Part shown: positions 7,089 to 13,027 of the stretch, piece after piece | Numbering within the stretch: position 1 is the stretch's first letter | Layout: each line of letters begins with the position of its first letter | Assembly (NCBI GenBank): GCA_022712475.1 | Contig: JALAGK010000182.1 | Span: forward strand, 1-13,027 | Length of the DNA: 13,027 nucleotides | Source of the DNA: Enterobacteriaceae bacterium | GTDB taxonomy: Bacteria; Pseudomonadota; Gammaproteobacteria; Enterobacterales; Enterobacteriaceae | Reading direction: 5' to 3' | Translations under genes and position numbers: made by a program | Notes under the pieces: generated by a model | What the model saw: the letters and a program-made list of their open reading frames with translations, nothing else | What the model was told of the DNA's origin: nothing | Databases searched by the model: none

Positions 7089-7394
7089 CGTTCACGGTTG
7101 GCGGAGCGGGCCGCAGGGATGCGGCCTGAGGCGCGATTTACAGGGACAACATCGCTGGGAGCAATGTTGAACAACGCGTAAGCGTTGGCCCCGAAGGGGC
7201 GAGGCCCAGGGATGGGCCGAGTAATCATACCTCGCGCCGCCCTCGATAAGCCAGGTGGGATAAGCGGAGTGCACGGCCCGAAGGGCGGCGATTTCCTTGC
7301 GGGGCCGCGGGGATTGTTAAGGGGCACGCGGGAGCGCCCCTTAACCCGTTCACCACAGATAAGGCTGCGCTTTACGCCGAGCTTATCGTGAACG
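7089..7394. repeat. GC-rich multi-hairpin intergenic element
   Basis: About 300 bp with seven perfect or near-perfect hairpins in a row: GGCCGCA/TGCGGCC (7109-7126, loop GGGA); CAACAT-GCT/AGC-ATGTTG (7147-7169); AACGC/GCGTT (7173-7186); GCCCC/GGGGC (7188-7200, loop GAA); GGCCCA/TGGGCC (7203-7218, loop GGGA again); GCCC/GGGC (7276-7286, loop GAA); and GTTAAGGGGC/GCCCCTTAAC (7316-7345). An 8-bp inverted pair CGTTCACG/CGTGAACG (7089-7096, 7387-7394) brackets the whole. Open frames on both strands exist only because the DNA is GC-rich. It resembles dispersed enterobacterial intergenic repeats or a MITE-like element. I cannot assign it to a named family. Confidence 0.65.
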
Positions 7395-7438
7395 GAACAT
7401 TCCACTAAACCAATAACACATTAAACCGACCCAGCACA

Positions 7439-8464
7439 CTATACCGCCGCCGCGGCAAACTCCCCGCGCAGCGCCTCAATCGGCAAATAGCGGCCAATAA
7501 TCACCAGCCTCGACAGAACAGGCTCGCCCTCGCCCCACTCGGCCCCATAATCAAACCCAACTACCTTGTGCACGCCCTGCACAATCAGACGCTGTGGGTT
7601 ACCGTCTATCGCCAGCACGCCCTTGTAGCGCAGCATATCGTTGCCAAAGCGCTCGATGCAGCTTTCCATAAACGCGCCAATCTTCTTGAGATCCAGCCGC
7701 CCGGCTTCAAACACGTGCGCCTGGATAGCATCATCCCACGAGCGCGCCTGGCCAGCCGCCTGACGAAAAGGCATAAAGCGCTGCGGCTGCGCGCTCTGCG
7801 CGCGAATAATATGGAAGCCTTCGCTTATCGCATTGCCATCGCTCATCTCAAAAGCAGCAATATCCAGCCACAGCTCTGCGGGGCATTCGCCGCGCGTAAT
7901 ATGGAAAATCTCGGCCTTATTGTTAATGCAGTGAATGCGCGCCAGCGCCTCGGTCTGCTGTTCCTCACTACACAAGTCTGCCTTGGTCAGCAGAATACGG
8001 TCGGCAAACCCAATCTGGGATGCCGCCACCGGGTGCTCGTCAAGCTGGCGTTGAATGTGCTGGCAGTCAACGAGCGTAATCACCGCGTCCAGGCGCAGTG
8101 CCTCGCGCAGGCGCTCTTCAACAAAGAAGGTCTGGATAACCGGTGCCGGGTCGGCAAGGCCGGTGGTTTCAACAATCAGGCGCTCAAAGCGCATGTCGCC
8201 GCGCTCGCGCTTGTCGAGCAGTTCTGTCAGCGCGGCAGTGAACTCACCGCGCACGCTACAACATACGCAGCCGTTAGACAGCTCTACCACGTTGACGTTT
8301 TCGCCCTCGCGCAGCAGCGCGCCGTCAATATTAACCGCACCGAATTCGTTTTCGAGGATAGCAACCGAGGCGTCGGCGTGATGAGAGAGGAAGTAGTTAA
8401 TTAACGTGGTTTTGCCTGCGCCGAGAAACCCGGTCAGCAGCGTGACGGATACAACATCATTCAT
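7439..8464 (-). CDS. yjiA: YjiA-like COG0523 zinc-binding GTPase
   Basis: A 341-aa CobW/COG0523 GTPase, similar to but clearly diverged from E. coli YjiA (318 aa). These proteins bind Zn or other metals and GTP and are thought to deliver or sense metals. Visible parts are the P-loop GFLGAGKTT (12-20), the ENEFG motif (38-42) and NGCVCC (64-69) that supply the metal ligands, ETTGLADP as switch/Walker B, TKAD for guanine specificity, and a C-terminal CobW_C domain with RYKGVLAIDG and RLIVQGVH. I chose the second Met (8464), with AGGGAA about seven bases upstream. It follows ybdD by 42 bp and probably shares its transcript. The cstA-ybdD-GTPase order parallels E. coli btsT-yjiX-yjiA. The family is secure; the symbol is by homology and may denote a paralogue. 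Confidence 0.85.
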   Translation of the reverse strand: MNDVVSVTLLTGFLGAGKTTLINYFLSHHADASVAILENEFGAVNIDGALLREGENVNVVELSNGCVCCSVRGEFTAALTELLDKRERGDMRFERLIVETTGLADPAPVIQTFFVEERLREALRLDAVITLVDCQHIQRQLDEHPVAASQIGFADRILLTKADLCSEEQQTEALARIHCINNKAEIFHITRGECPAELWLDIAAFEMSDGNAISEGFHIIRAQSAQPQRFMPFRQAAGQARSWDDAIQAHVFEAGRLDLKKIGAFMESCIERFGNDMLRYKGVLAIDGNPQRLIVQGVHKVVGFDYGAEWGEGEPVLSRLVIIGRYLPIEALRGEFAAAAV

Positions 8465-8479
8465 GGCAGATTCCCTGTG

Positions 8480-8504
8480 CTGAGCCCGCAAAACGGCGGG
8501 CCAG
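8480..8504 (-). other. Hairpin between ybdD and the GTPase gene
   Basis: CTG-A-GCCCGC (8480-8489) pairs with GCGGGC-CAG (8496-8504), a 9-bp stem with one bulged A and loop AAAACG. It lies just after the ybdD stop and just before the GTPase ribosome site. No T run follows on either strand, so a role in mRNA stability or translation start is more likely than termination. Confidence 0.5.
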
Positions 8505-8506
8505 TC

Positions 8507-8704
8507 TTAACAACAGCGCGCGCCGCCTTTGCCGCCGTAACGGGCGTCCTGACGATCGCGAAAGAACTCTTCATAGGTCATGGGCGTCTGCTCCGGGTGG
8601 GTCAGGCGCATATGTTGAACATAATTATCATAATCGGGCACGCCGACCATCAGCTTTGCAGCCTGGCCGAGATATTTGCCCGCTTTTGCGAGGGTATCGA
8701 ACAT
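8507..8704 (-). CDS. ybdD: Small partner protein of CstA (YbdD/YjiX family)
   Basis: A 65-aa protein, almost identical to E. coli YbdD and ending in the family signature [11 protein letters not shown]. YbdD/YjiX proteins are encoded directly behind CstA-family pyruvate transporters and are needed for transporter activity in the cases studied. The open frame starts 12 codons earlier, but the start at 8704 ([19 protein letters not shown]) has AAGGAGT six to seven bases upstream and matches the family. The conserved blocks [11 protein letters not shown] and [16 protein letters not shown] are intact. It lies 60 bp downstream of cstA on the same strand. Confidence 0.94.
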   Translation of the reverse strand: MFDTLAKAGKYLGQAAKLMVGVPDYDNYVQHMRLTHPEQTPMTYEEFFRDRQDARYGGKGGARCC

Positions 8705-8731
8705 TAGCTTACTCCTTAAAGCACCCAAAGA

Positions 8732-8749
8732 GCCTCCCACACGGGAGGC
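8732..8749 (-). other. Hairpin between cstA and ybdD
   Basis: GCCTCCC (8732-8738) and GGGAGGC (8743-8749) form a perfect 7-bp GC-rich stem with a 4-base loop. On the minus strand it is followed only by TCTTTGGG, so it is at best a partial terminator. It could protect the cstA 3' end and lower ybdD and GTPase output relative to cstA. Confidence 0.5.
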
Positions 8750-8764
8750 GCTTTTGCAACCGGG

Positions 8765-10870
8765 TCAGTGCGCGTTTTTGGCGCGAGCAACAATCTGCTC
8801 AAGGTTTTCCGGCATTGGTTCATACGGCGTTTCGCGCGCCGTCGACTGCGGGTTACGCAGTGCCGCAAGCGCGGTTTTAAGCGAAAACAGCGCCAGTACC
8901 ACCACAACCACCATAAAGAAGAGAGTCAGCCCGGCATCCAGACGGTTGTTAAACACCAGCTGTGCCAGTTGCGACTGCGTGTACTGCGCCGGAATATTAC
9001 CGCTGTCTATCATCGCCTGAAACTTATTCGCGATTGCCAGAAAACCGACTTTTGTGTCCGGGCTGAACGCTTTTTGCCAGCCTGCGGTAAGCGTACATAC
9101 CAGCAACCACGCTGTTGGCACCAGAGCCACCCACGCATAGCGCTGACGCTTCATCTTAAACAGCACCACCGCACACAGCATTAACGCCATACCTGCCAGC
9201 ATCTGGTTAGCAATACCAAACAGCGGCCACAGCGTGTTAATGCCGCCAAGCGGGTCAACCACGCCCTGATGCAGGAAGTATCCCCAGGCCAGCACGCACA
9301 GCGCGGTAGCCAACAGGTTGGCCGGCAGCGAATCGGTACGCTTAAGCGACGGCGCTGCCACACCCAGCAAATCCTGAAGCATAACGCGCGCCGCACGCGT
9401 ACCCGCATCCACCGCCGTGAGGATAAACAGCGCTTCAAACAAGATAGCGAAGTGATACCAGAACGACACATCCATCAGGCCACCCAACGCACCGTGCAGA
9501 ATGTAGGCCATCCCCACCGCAAGCGTCGGTGCCCCACCGGCACGGGAAATAATGCTCTGCTCACCCACTTCATCGGCAATGCGCGTGAGCACATCCGGCG
9601 TAATCTGGAAGCCCCAGCCGCTCACCACCTGCGCTGCCGATGCCACTACATCCGTGGTACCAGCCGGTGCCAGCACCGCCATTGGGCTGTTCATGGCAAA
9701 GTAAACGCCCGGATCGATGATGCAGGCCGCCACCAGCGCCATAATGGCGACAAACGACTCCATCAGCATGCCGCCATAGCCAATCAGGCAGGCCTGATTT
9801 TCGTTAGCCAGCATCTTCGGCGTGGTGCCTGAGGCAATCAGCGCATGGAAGCCAGACACCGCACCGCAGGCAATAGTGATAAACAGGAATGGGAACAGAC
9901 CGCCGCTCCACACCGGCCCGGTGCCATCAACAAATTTGGTCAGTGCGGGCATGGTTAGCGTGGGGCGCATAATCAGAATGCCAATCGCCAGCCCAACAAT
10001 GGTACCAATTTTCAGGAACGTGGAGAGATAGTCACGCGGTGCCAGCAGCAGCCATACCGGCAGCACGGCGGCAACAAAGCCGTAGCCCACCAGCATCCAG
10101 GTCAGCTGTACGCCGGTAAAGTCAAAATACGGCGCCCAGGTCGGGCTTTCTGCCACCCAGCCACCGGAAATAATGGCAAACACCAGCAAAACCAGGCCAA
10201 TAATCGACACTTCTCCAATACGGCCCGGGCGAATATAGCGGGTATAAATACCCATAAAAATCGCCAGCGGAATGGTAAACGCCACTGTATACGTACCCCA
10301 CGGGCTGTGGGTCAGCGCTTTTACCACAATCATCGCCAGCACGGCGAGGATAATGACCATAATCATAAAACAGGCCACCAGCGCGATAACGCCTGCGGTG
10401 TTGCCCATTTCTTCTTTCACCAGCTCGCCCAGCGAGCGGCCGTCGCGGCGCGTGGAAACAAACAGCACCATAAAGTCCTGCACTGCACCGGCCAGCACCA
10501 CGCCTGCCAGAATCCAGATCATGCCCGGCAGATACCCCATCTGGGCCGCCAGCACCGGCCCTACCAGCGGCCCGGCCCCGGCGATGGCCGCAAAATGGTG
10601 GCCAAACAGCACTTTTTTATCGGTCGGCACGTAGTCAAGGCCGTCGTTGTTGCGCACGGCGGGCGTCATGCGGGTGCTGTCAACTTGCAACACGCGCTTT
10701 GCGATATACAGCCCATAAAAGCGGTAAGCAATTAAATACACGCACACCGCGGCCACCACTATCCACAGCGCGTTAATCTGCTCGCCGCGGTTGAGCGCTA
10801 TATAGCCCAGCGCAAACGCACCGAGCAGGGAGAGCGCAACCCATATCAGGTATTTCCCCGGATTATTCAT
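8765..10870 (-). CDS. cstA: Pyruvate transporter CstA
   Basis: A 701-aa polytopic inner-membrane protein, the same length as E. coli CstA and near-identical along its whole length. CstA was first described as a carbon-starvation peptide-uptake protein and later shown to be a pyruvate transporter. The CstA domain is seen in the blocks DKKVLFGHHFAAIAGAGPLVGP and QMGYLPGMIW, with many hydrophobic helices throughout. A C-terminal cytoplasmic tail (ETPYEPMPENLEQIVARAK) follows the last helix. The start has only a weak ribosome site, a GGA at 10882-10880 nine bases upstream. In E. coli CsrA represses cstA translation by binding GGA motifs including one at the ribosome site, so this could be kept here. 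It follows entH after a terminator and leads into ybdD. Confidence 0.97.
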   Translation of the reverse strand: MNNPGKYLIWVALSLLGAFALGYIALNRGEQINALWIVVAAVCVYLIAYRFYGLYIAKRVLQVDSTRMTPAVRNNDGLDYVPTDKKVLFGHHFAAIAGAGPLVGPVLAAQMGYLPGMIWILAGVVLAGAVQDFMVLFVSTRRDGRSLGELVKEEMGNTAGVIALVACFMIMVIILAVLAMIVVKALTHSPWGTYTVAFTIPLAIFMGIYTRYIRPGRIGEVSIIGLVLLVFAIISGGWVAESPTWAPYFDFTGVQLTWMLVGYGFVAAVLPVWLLLAPRDYLSTFLKIGTIVGLAIGILIMRPTLTMPALTKFVDGTGPVWSGGLFPFLFITIACGAVSGFHALIASGTTPKMLANENQACLIGYGGMLMESFVAIMALVAACIIDPGVYFAMNSPMAVLAPAGTTDVVASAAQVVSGWGFQITPDVLTRIADEVGEQSIISRAGGAPTLAVGMAYILHGALGGLMDVSFWYHFAILFEALFILTAVDAGTRAARVMLQDLLGVAAPSLKRTDSLPANLLATALCVLAWGYFLHQGVVDPLGGINTLWPLFGIANQMLAGMALMLCAVVLFKMKRQRYAWVALVPTAWLLVCTLTAGWQKAFSPDTKVGFLAIANKFQAMIDSGNIPAQYTQSQLAQLVFNNRLDAGLTLFFMVVVVVLALFSLKTALAALRNPQSTARETPYEPMPENLEQIVARAKNAH

Positions 10871-10994
10871 CGTTATAAATCCATCTGAGTGTGTAGAGTA
10901 AAGAGTGTGTCAATTTATTTCTGGTTTATGCCGGGGCATTTAACAAGCCAGCAGCAGTACAAAACAACATTGAAACCGATCATTTACACAGCAT

Positions 10995-11010
10995 TGTTAA
11001 CAGGATCACT
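10995..11010 (-). promoter_or_regulatory. cstA: Candidate CRP site upstream of cstA
   Basis: On the minus strand AGTGA-TCCTGT-TAACA matches TGTGA-N6-TCACA in eight of ten bases. It lies about 130 bp before the cstA start. E. coli cstA needs cAMP-CRP for induction at carbon starvation, so a site is expected here. I could not settle the -10/-35: TGTACT at 10961-10956 is one possible -10, which would put the site near -53. Confidence 0.5.
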
Positions 11011-11062
11011 CTGTTAGCATGGGGAAATTGCAACAACCACAGGCGGGCGTAGCGACGGACAT

Positions 11063-11087
11063 AAAAAAACCCACCCAAAAGGGCGGG
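11063..11087 (-). terminator. Intrinsic terminator of the ent operon
   Basis: On the minus strand CCCGCCC (11087-11081), loop TTTT, and GGGTGGG (11076-11070) form a 7-bp stem with one G-U pair, followed immediately by seven T (11069-11063). It lies 36 bp after the entH stop. It separates enterobactin transcripts from cstA, which then needs its own promoter. Confidence 0.88.
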
Positions 11088-11122
11088 GCAAACGAGGTTT
11101 TTCATCGCGATGTTATTATGGC

Positions 11123-11536
11123 TCAGCCAATGACAGCAGTACTCAGACGGCTGGTGCAGCAGCGCTTGCCGCTGGCATCATAAATGACGATTTCCCAGCA
11201 CTGAGAACTGCGGCTTATGTGCAGCGGTGTACACACGCCGCGCACCGGTCCCTGTGCGACGGCGCGATGGTGTGTTGCACTGACTTCGGTACCTACCACG
11301 CTCTGCCCTTCACGGCTTGTCAGAAAACCTGCCATTGAGCCCATTGTTTCTGCCAGTGCCGCAGAGGCACCACCGTGCAGCAGACCAAAGGGCTGTAGCG
11401 TGCGGCTATCCACCGGCATTTGTGCTTCAAGGCTATCGTCCTCAATGCGGGTAAAGACAATCCCCAGATGGCCGACCAGCGTGTCGGCGGCCATGCGGTT
11501 GAGTTGGTCGAGCGTGAGATCGCGTTTCCAGATCAT
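11123..11536 (-). CDS. entH: Proofreading thioesterase EntH
   Basis: A 137-aa hotdog-fold thioesterase, the same length as E. coli EntH (YbdB). It frees the EntB aryl carrier domain from wrongly loaded groups and so keeps enterobactin synthesis going. The catalytic block [21 protein letters not shown], with His54 and Glu63, is intact, and the length and ends match the family. It begins one base after the entA stop codon, with GGGGG of the entA end serving as ribosome site, so the two are translationally coupled. It is the last gene of the operon before the terminator. Confidence 0.95.
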   Translation of the reverse strand: MIWKRDLTLDQLNRMAADTLVGHLGIVFTRIEDDSLEAQMPVDSRTLQPFGLLHGGASAALAETMGSMAGFLTSREGQSVVGTEVSATHHRAVAQGPVRGVCTPLHISRSSQCWEIVIYDASGKRCCTSRLSTAVIG

Positions 11537-11537
11537 C

Positions 11538-12287
11538 TTACGCCCCCAGCGTCGAGCCGCCGTCTACCACGATGTCCTGTAACGTAATGTGGCTGGCACC
11601 AGGTGAAGCGAGGAACAGCACCGTGCTGGCAATGTCCTGCGGGCGAGCAATTTTACCCAGCGGAATGCCCAGCTTAAACTGCTGCGGGAAACCAGCAATA
11701 CGCGCACTTTCGGCATCCGGCGAAGTCCACATGCCGCGCTGCATATCGGTATCGGTAGAACCCGGTGACACCAGGTTGCCGCGCACGCCGTACGGCGCCA
11801 GCTCCCGCGCCACGGTCTGCGCCAGGCTTATCAGCGCCGCATTGGAGGCGCCGTAGGCCGACATCCCGATGCGCGGGGTGTGGGCAGCATCAGACGCCAC
11901 CGTCACCAGCGCCCCGCCTTTCTGGGCACGGAACTGCGTCATGGTAGCGCGGAAAAAGTTAAACGCGCCGCCCACGTTAATGTCAAAGGTGTCCTGCCAG
12001 TCGCGCAGCGTGAGCTCATCGGTCACGCCCATGCGTAAAATACCTGCGGCATTTACCAACACGTCCAGGCGCTCGGTGTCTTTTAAAAGACGCTGACACA
12101 CGGCATTCACCTGCTTCGCGCTGGCAACGTCCACCACTTCAGTCGCAAAAGGATAGTTTTCCTGGCCAAACGCCAGGTCAAAGCCCACCACCCGCGCGCC
12201 CGCCTCGTGAAAGGCCAGCGCAGTCTGGTAGCCAATGCCACGCCCGGCGCCGGTCACCCACACGGTTTGTCCCTGAAACTCGTTCAT
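11538..12287 (-). CDS. entA: 2,3-dihydro-2,3-dihydroxybenzoate dehydrogenase EntA
   Basis: A 249-aa short-chain dehydrogenase (SDR), one residue longer than E. coli EntA. It oxidises 2,3-dihydro-DHB to 2,3-dihydroxybenzoate with NAD+ in enterobactin synthesis. The cofactor motif TGAGRGIG (12-19), LVNAAGI, the catalytic Ser132 (in [18 protein letters not shown]), Tyr145, and the C-terminus [16 protein letters not shown] are conserved. The residue four after Tyr145, which is Lys in E. coli EntA (YGASK) and in SDRs generally, is Asn149 here (codon AAT, 11843-11841). The rest looks under normal constraint. I chose the start at 12287: GGGAGG lies about seven bases upstream, and it overlaps the entB stop by one base (TGATG). 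Whether the enzyme is active is uncertain. Confidence 0.93.
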   Translation of the reverse strand: MNEFQGQTVWVTGAGRGIGYQTALAFHEAGARVVGFDLAFGQENYPFATEVVDVASAKQVNAVCQRLLKDTERLDVLVNAAGILRMGVTDELTLRDWQDTFDINVGGAFNFFRATMTQFRAQKGGALVTVASDAAHTPRIGMSAYGASNAALISLAQTVARELAPYGVRGNLVSPGSTDTDMQRGMWTSPDAESARIAGFPQQFKLGIPLGKIARPQDIASTVLFLASPGASHITLQDIVVDGGSTLGA

Positions 12288-13027
12288 CAACTCGCCTCCC
12301 GGCTCAGCAGCGCCCACCAGGCGTCGATCGTCGGCGCTTTTGCCAGCATCACGAAGTCAATGTCGCTGTAAGCCTTACGCCAGCGGGCGGCGAGCGCCAT
12401 CATACGCACCGAGTCCAGGCCGTAATCAATCAGGTTCTCGTCGTCTTCTGGCACATCATCTTCGTCCAGCAGCGGCAGCACCAGTGCACGCAACTGCGCT
12501 TTAGTCTGCGGTACCGGCAGCAGTTCGCTGGTCATGACAACGCGTCCGCTGCGCCCGGCTACGTATTTCAGCGCCATCAGGTGTTCTTCGCGGCTAAAAT
12601 CCGCCAGCCCATCGGCCACCATAAATGGTTTAATGTCACGCATGAAGGCATCGGTCGCGGTCGTCATACAGCCAATGTGGGCATACACCCCGCAAATGAT
12701 CAGCTGGTCGCGCCCGGTTTCTTTCAGCGCCTGCTCAAGCGGTGAGCGAAGAAATGCGCTGTAACGCCATTTGGTTAACACCGTATCTCCGTCTTCAGGC
12801 GCCAGCGCTTTCACTACACTTTTGCGCTCGGCGTGCTTGTTGATGCCCGGCCCCCACATGTCGTTAAGCAGCGCGCGGTCTTCGGCGCTCTGGGTATCCG
12901 GCTGGGCGGTGTAATACACCGGAATGTTGTTCTGGCGGCAGTACTGGCGCAGCGCGGCAATGTTGGCGATAACGTGTTCAATCATCGCGCAGTTATCACC
13001 CCAGAAATCAATAAAGTAATCCTGCAT
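12287..13027 (-). CDS. entB: Isochorismatase / aryl carrier protein EntB (5' part missing)
   Basis: The C-terminal 246 residues of EntB; the gene runs off the window edge and the ATG at 13027 is internal (E. coli EntB has 285 aa and MQDYF begins at about residue 38). The N-terminal isochorismatase domain turns isochorismate into 2,3-dihydro-DHB plus pyruvate. Visible are [18 protein letters not shown] (with its conserved Lys) and [20 protein letters not shown]. The expected catalytic Asp would be the very next residue outside the window. The C-terminal aryl carrier domain has the 4'-phosphopantetheine Ser in [15 protein letters not shown] and ends in the usual [12 protein letters not shown]. 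The stop overlaps the entA start by one base. The visible domains look intact and functional. Confidence 0.96.
   Translation of the reverse strand: MQDYFIDFWGDNCAMIEHVIANIAALRQYCRQNNIPVYYTAQPDTQSAEDRALLNDMWGPGINKHAERKSVVKALAPEDGDTVLTKWRYSAFLRSPLEQALKETGRDQLIICGVYAHIGCMTTATDAFMRDIKPFMVADGLADFSREEHLMALKYVAGRSGRVVMTSELLPVPQTKAQLRALVLPLLDEDDVPEDDENLIDYGLDSVRMMALAARWRKAYSDIDFVMLAKAPTIDAWWALLSREAS

Noticed and set aside
7034..7405. Open frame of 123 codons on the minus strand, and a 68-codon one on the plus strand (7185-7391)
   Set aside because: Both cover the multi-hairpin element, have no ribosome site and read through inverted repeats. Their openness follows from GC-rich composition.
7568..8404. 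Plus-strand open frame of 278 codons opposite the GTPase gene
   Set aside because: The minus strand carries an intact P-loop and C-x-C-C GTPase over the same span. The opposite frame has no family features.

Overview
The window is an ordinary-looking chromosomal segment of an enteric bacterium (Enterobacterales, most likely Enterobacteriaceae). I conclude this because nearly every gene aligns end to end, from memory, with an Escherichia coli K-12 protein of the same length (UspG, AhpF, AhpC, AraE, YbdL, YbdD, CstA, EntH, EntA, EntB), and the order follows the E. coli uspG-ahpFC-ybdL-ybdD-cstA-entHABE arm. I cannot name the genus from the sequence alone.

Layout, left to right. (1) Stress block: uspG (+) faces ahpF and ahpC (-), with terminator hairpins between the convergent ends and a hairpin-rich ahpC-ahpF spacer. 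(2) A 626-bp gene-free stretch upstream of ahpC leads into araE (+), the arabinose/H+ symporter. In E. coli this place holds dsbG and the ybdO/N/M genes, and araE lies elsewhere, so araE is out of its usual context. Its upstream DNA carries candidate CRP and AraC sites and a perfect 19-bp palindrome between the -35 and -10. (3) A small MliC-type lysozyme-inhibitor lipoprotein gene (+) with a GTG start and its own terminator. (4) ybdL (-), a PLP aminotransferase, with a recognisable promoter, followed upstream by about 650 bp of non-coding DNA. That DNA holds a perfect 13-copy tandem array of an 8-bp unit and a roughly 300-bp GC-rich element built of seven hairpins. (5) A minus-strand pyruvate-uptake cluster cstA-ybdD-GTPase, in which the GTPase is a YjiA-like COG0523 protein. 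This reproduces next to cstA the arrangement E. coli has at btsT-yjiX-yjiA. E. coli has ybdH in that position. (6) The 3' end of the enterobactin operon, entB (cut by the window edge)-entA-entH, tightly coupled and closed by a strong terminator before cstA.

How the genes work together: AhpC/AhpF detoxify peroxides with NADH, and UspG is a stress protein. EntB, EntA and EntH make and proofread the dihydroxybenzoate part of enterobactin. CstA imports pyruvate, with YbdD as its small partner, and a candidate CRP site precedes cstA. The most notable point is that EntA as encoded has Asn where the SDR catalytic lysine (YxxxK) should be. I found no clearly new multi-gene system. The unusual material is the EntA substitution, the relocated araE with its promoter palindrome, the tandem array, and the multi-hairpin element.
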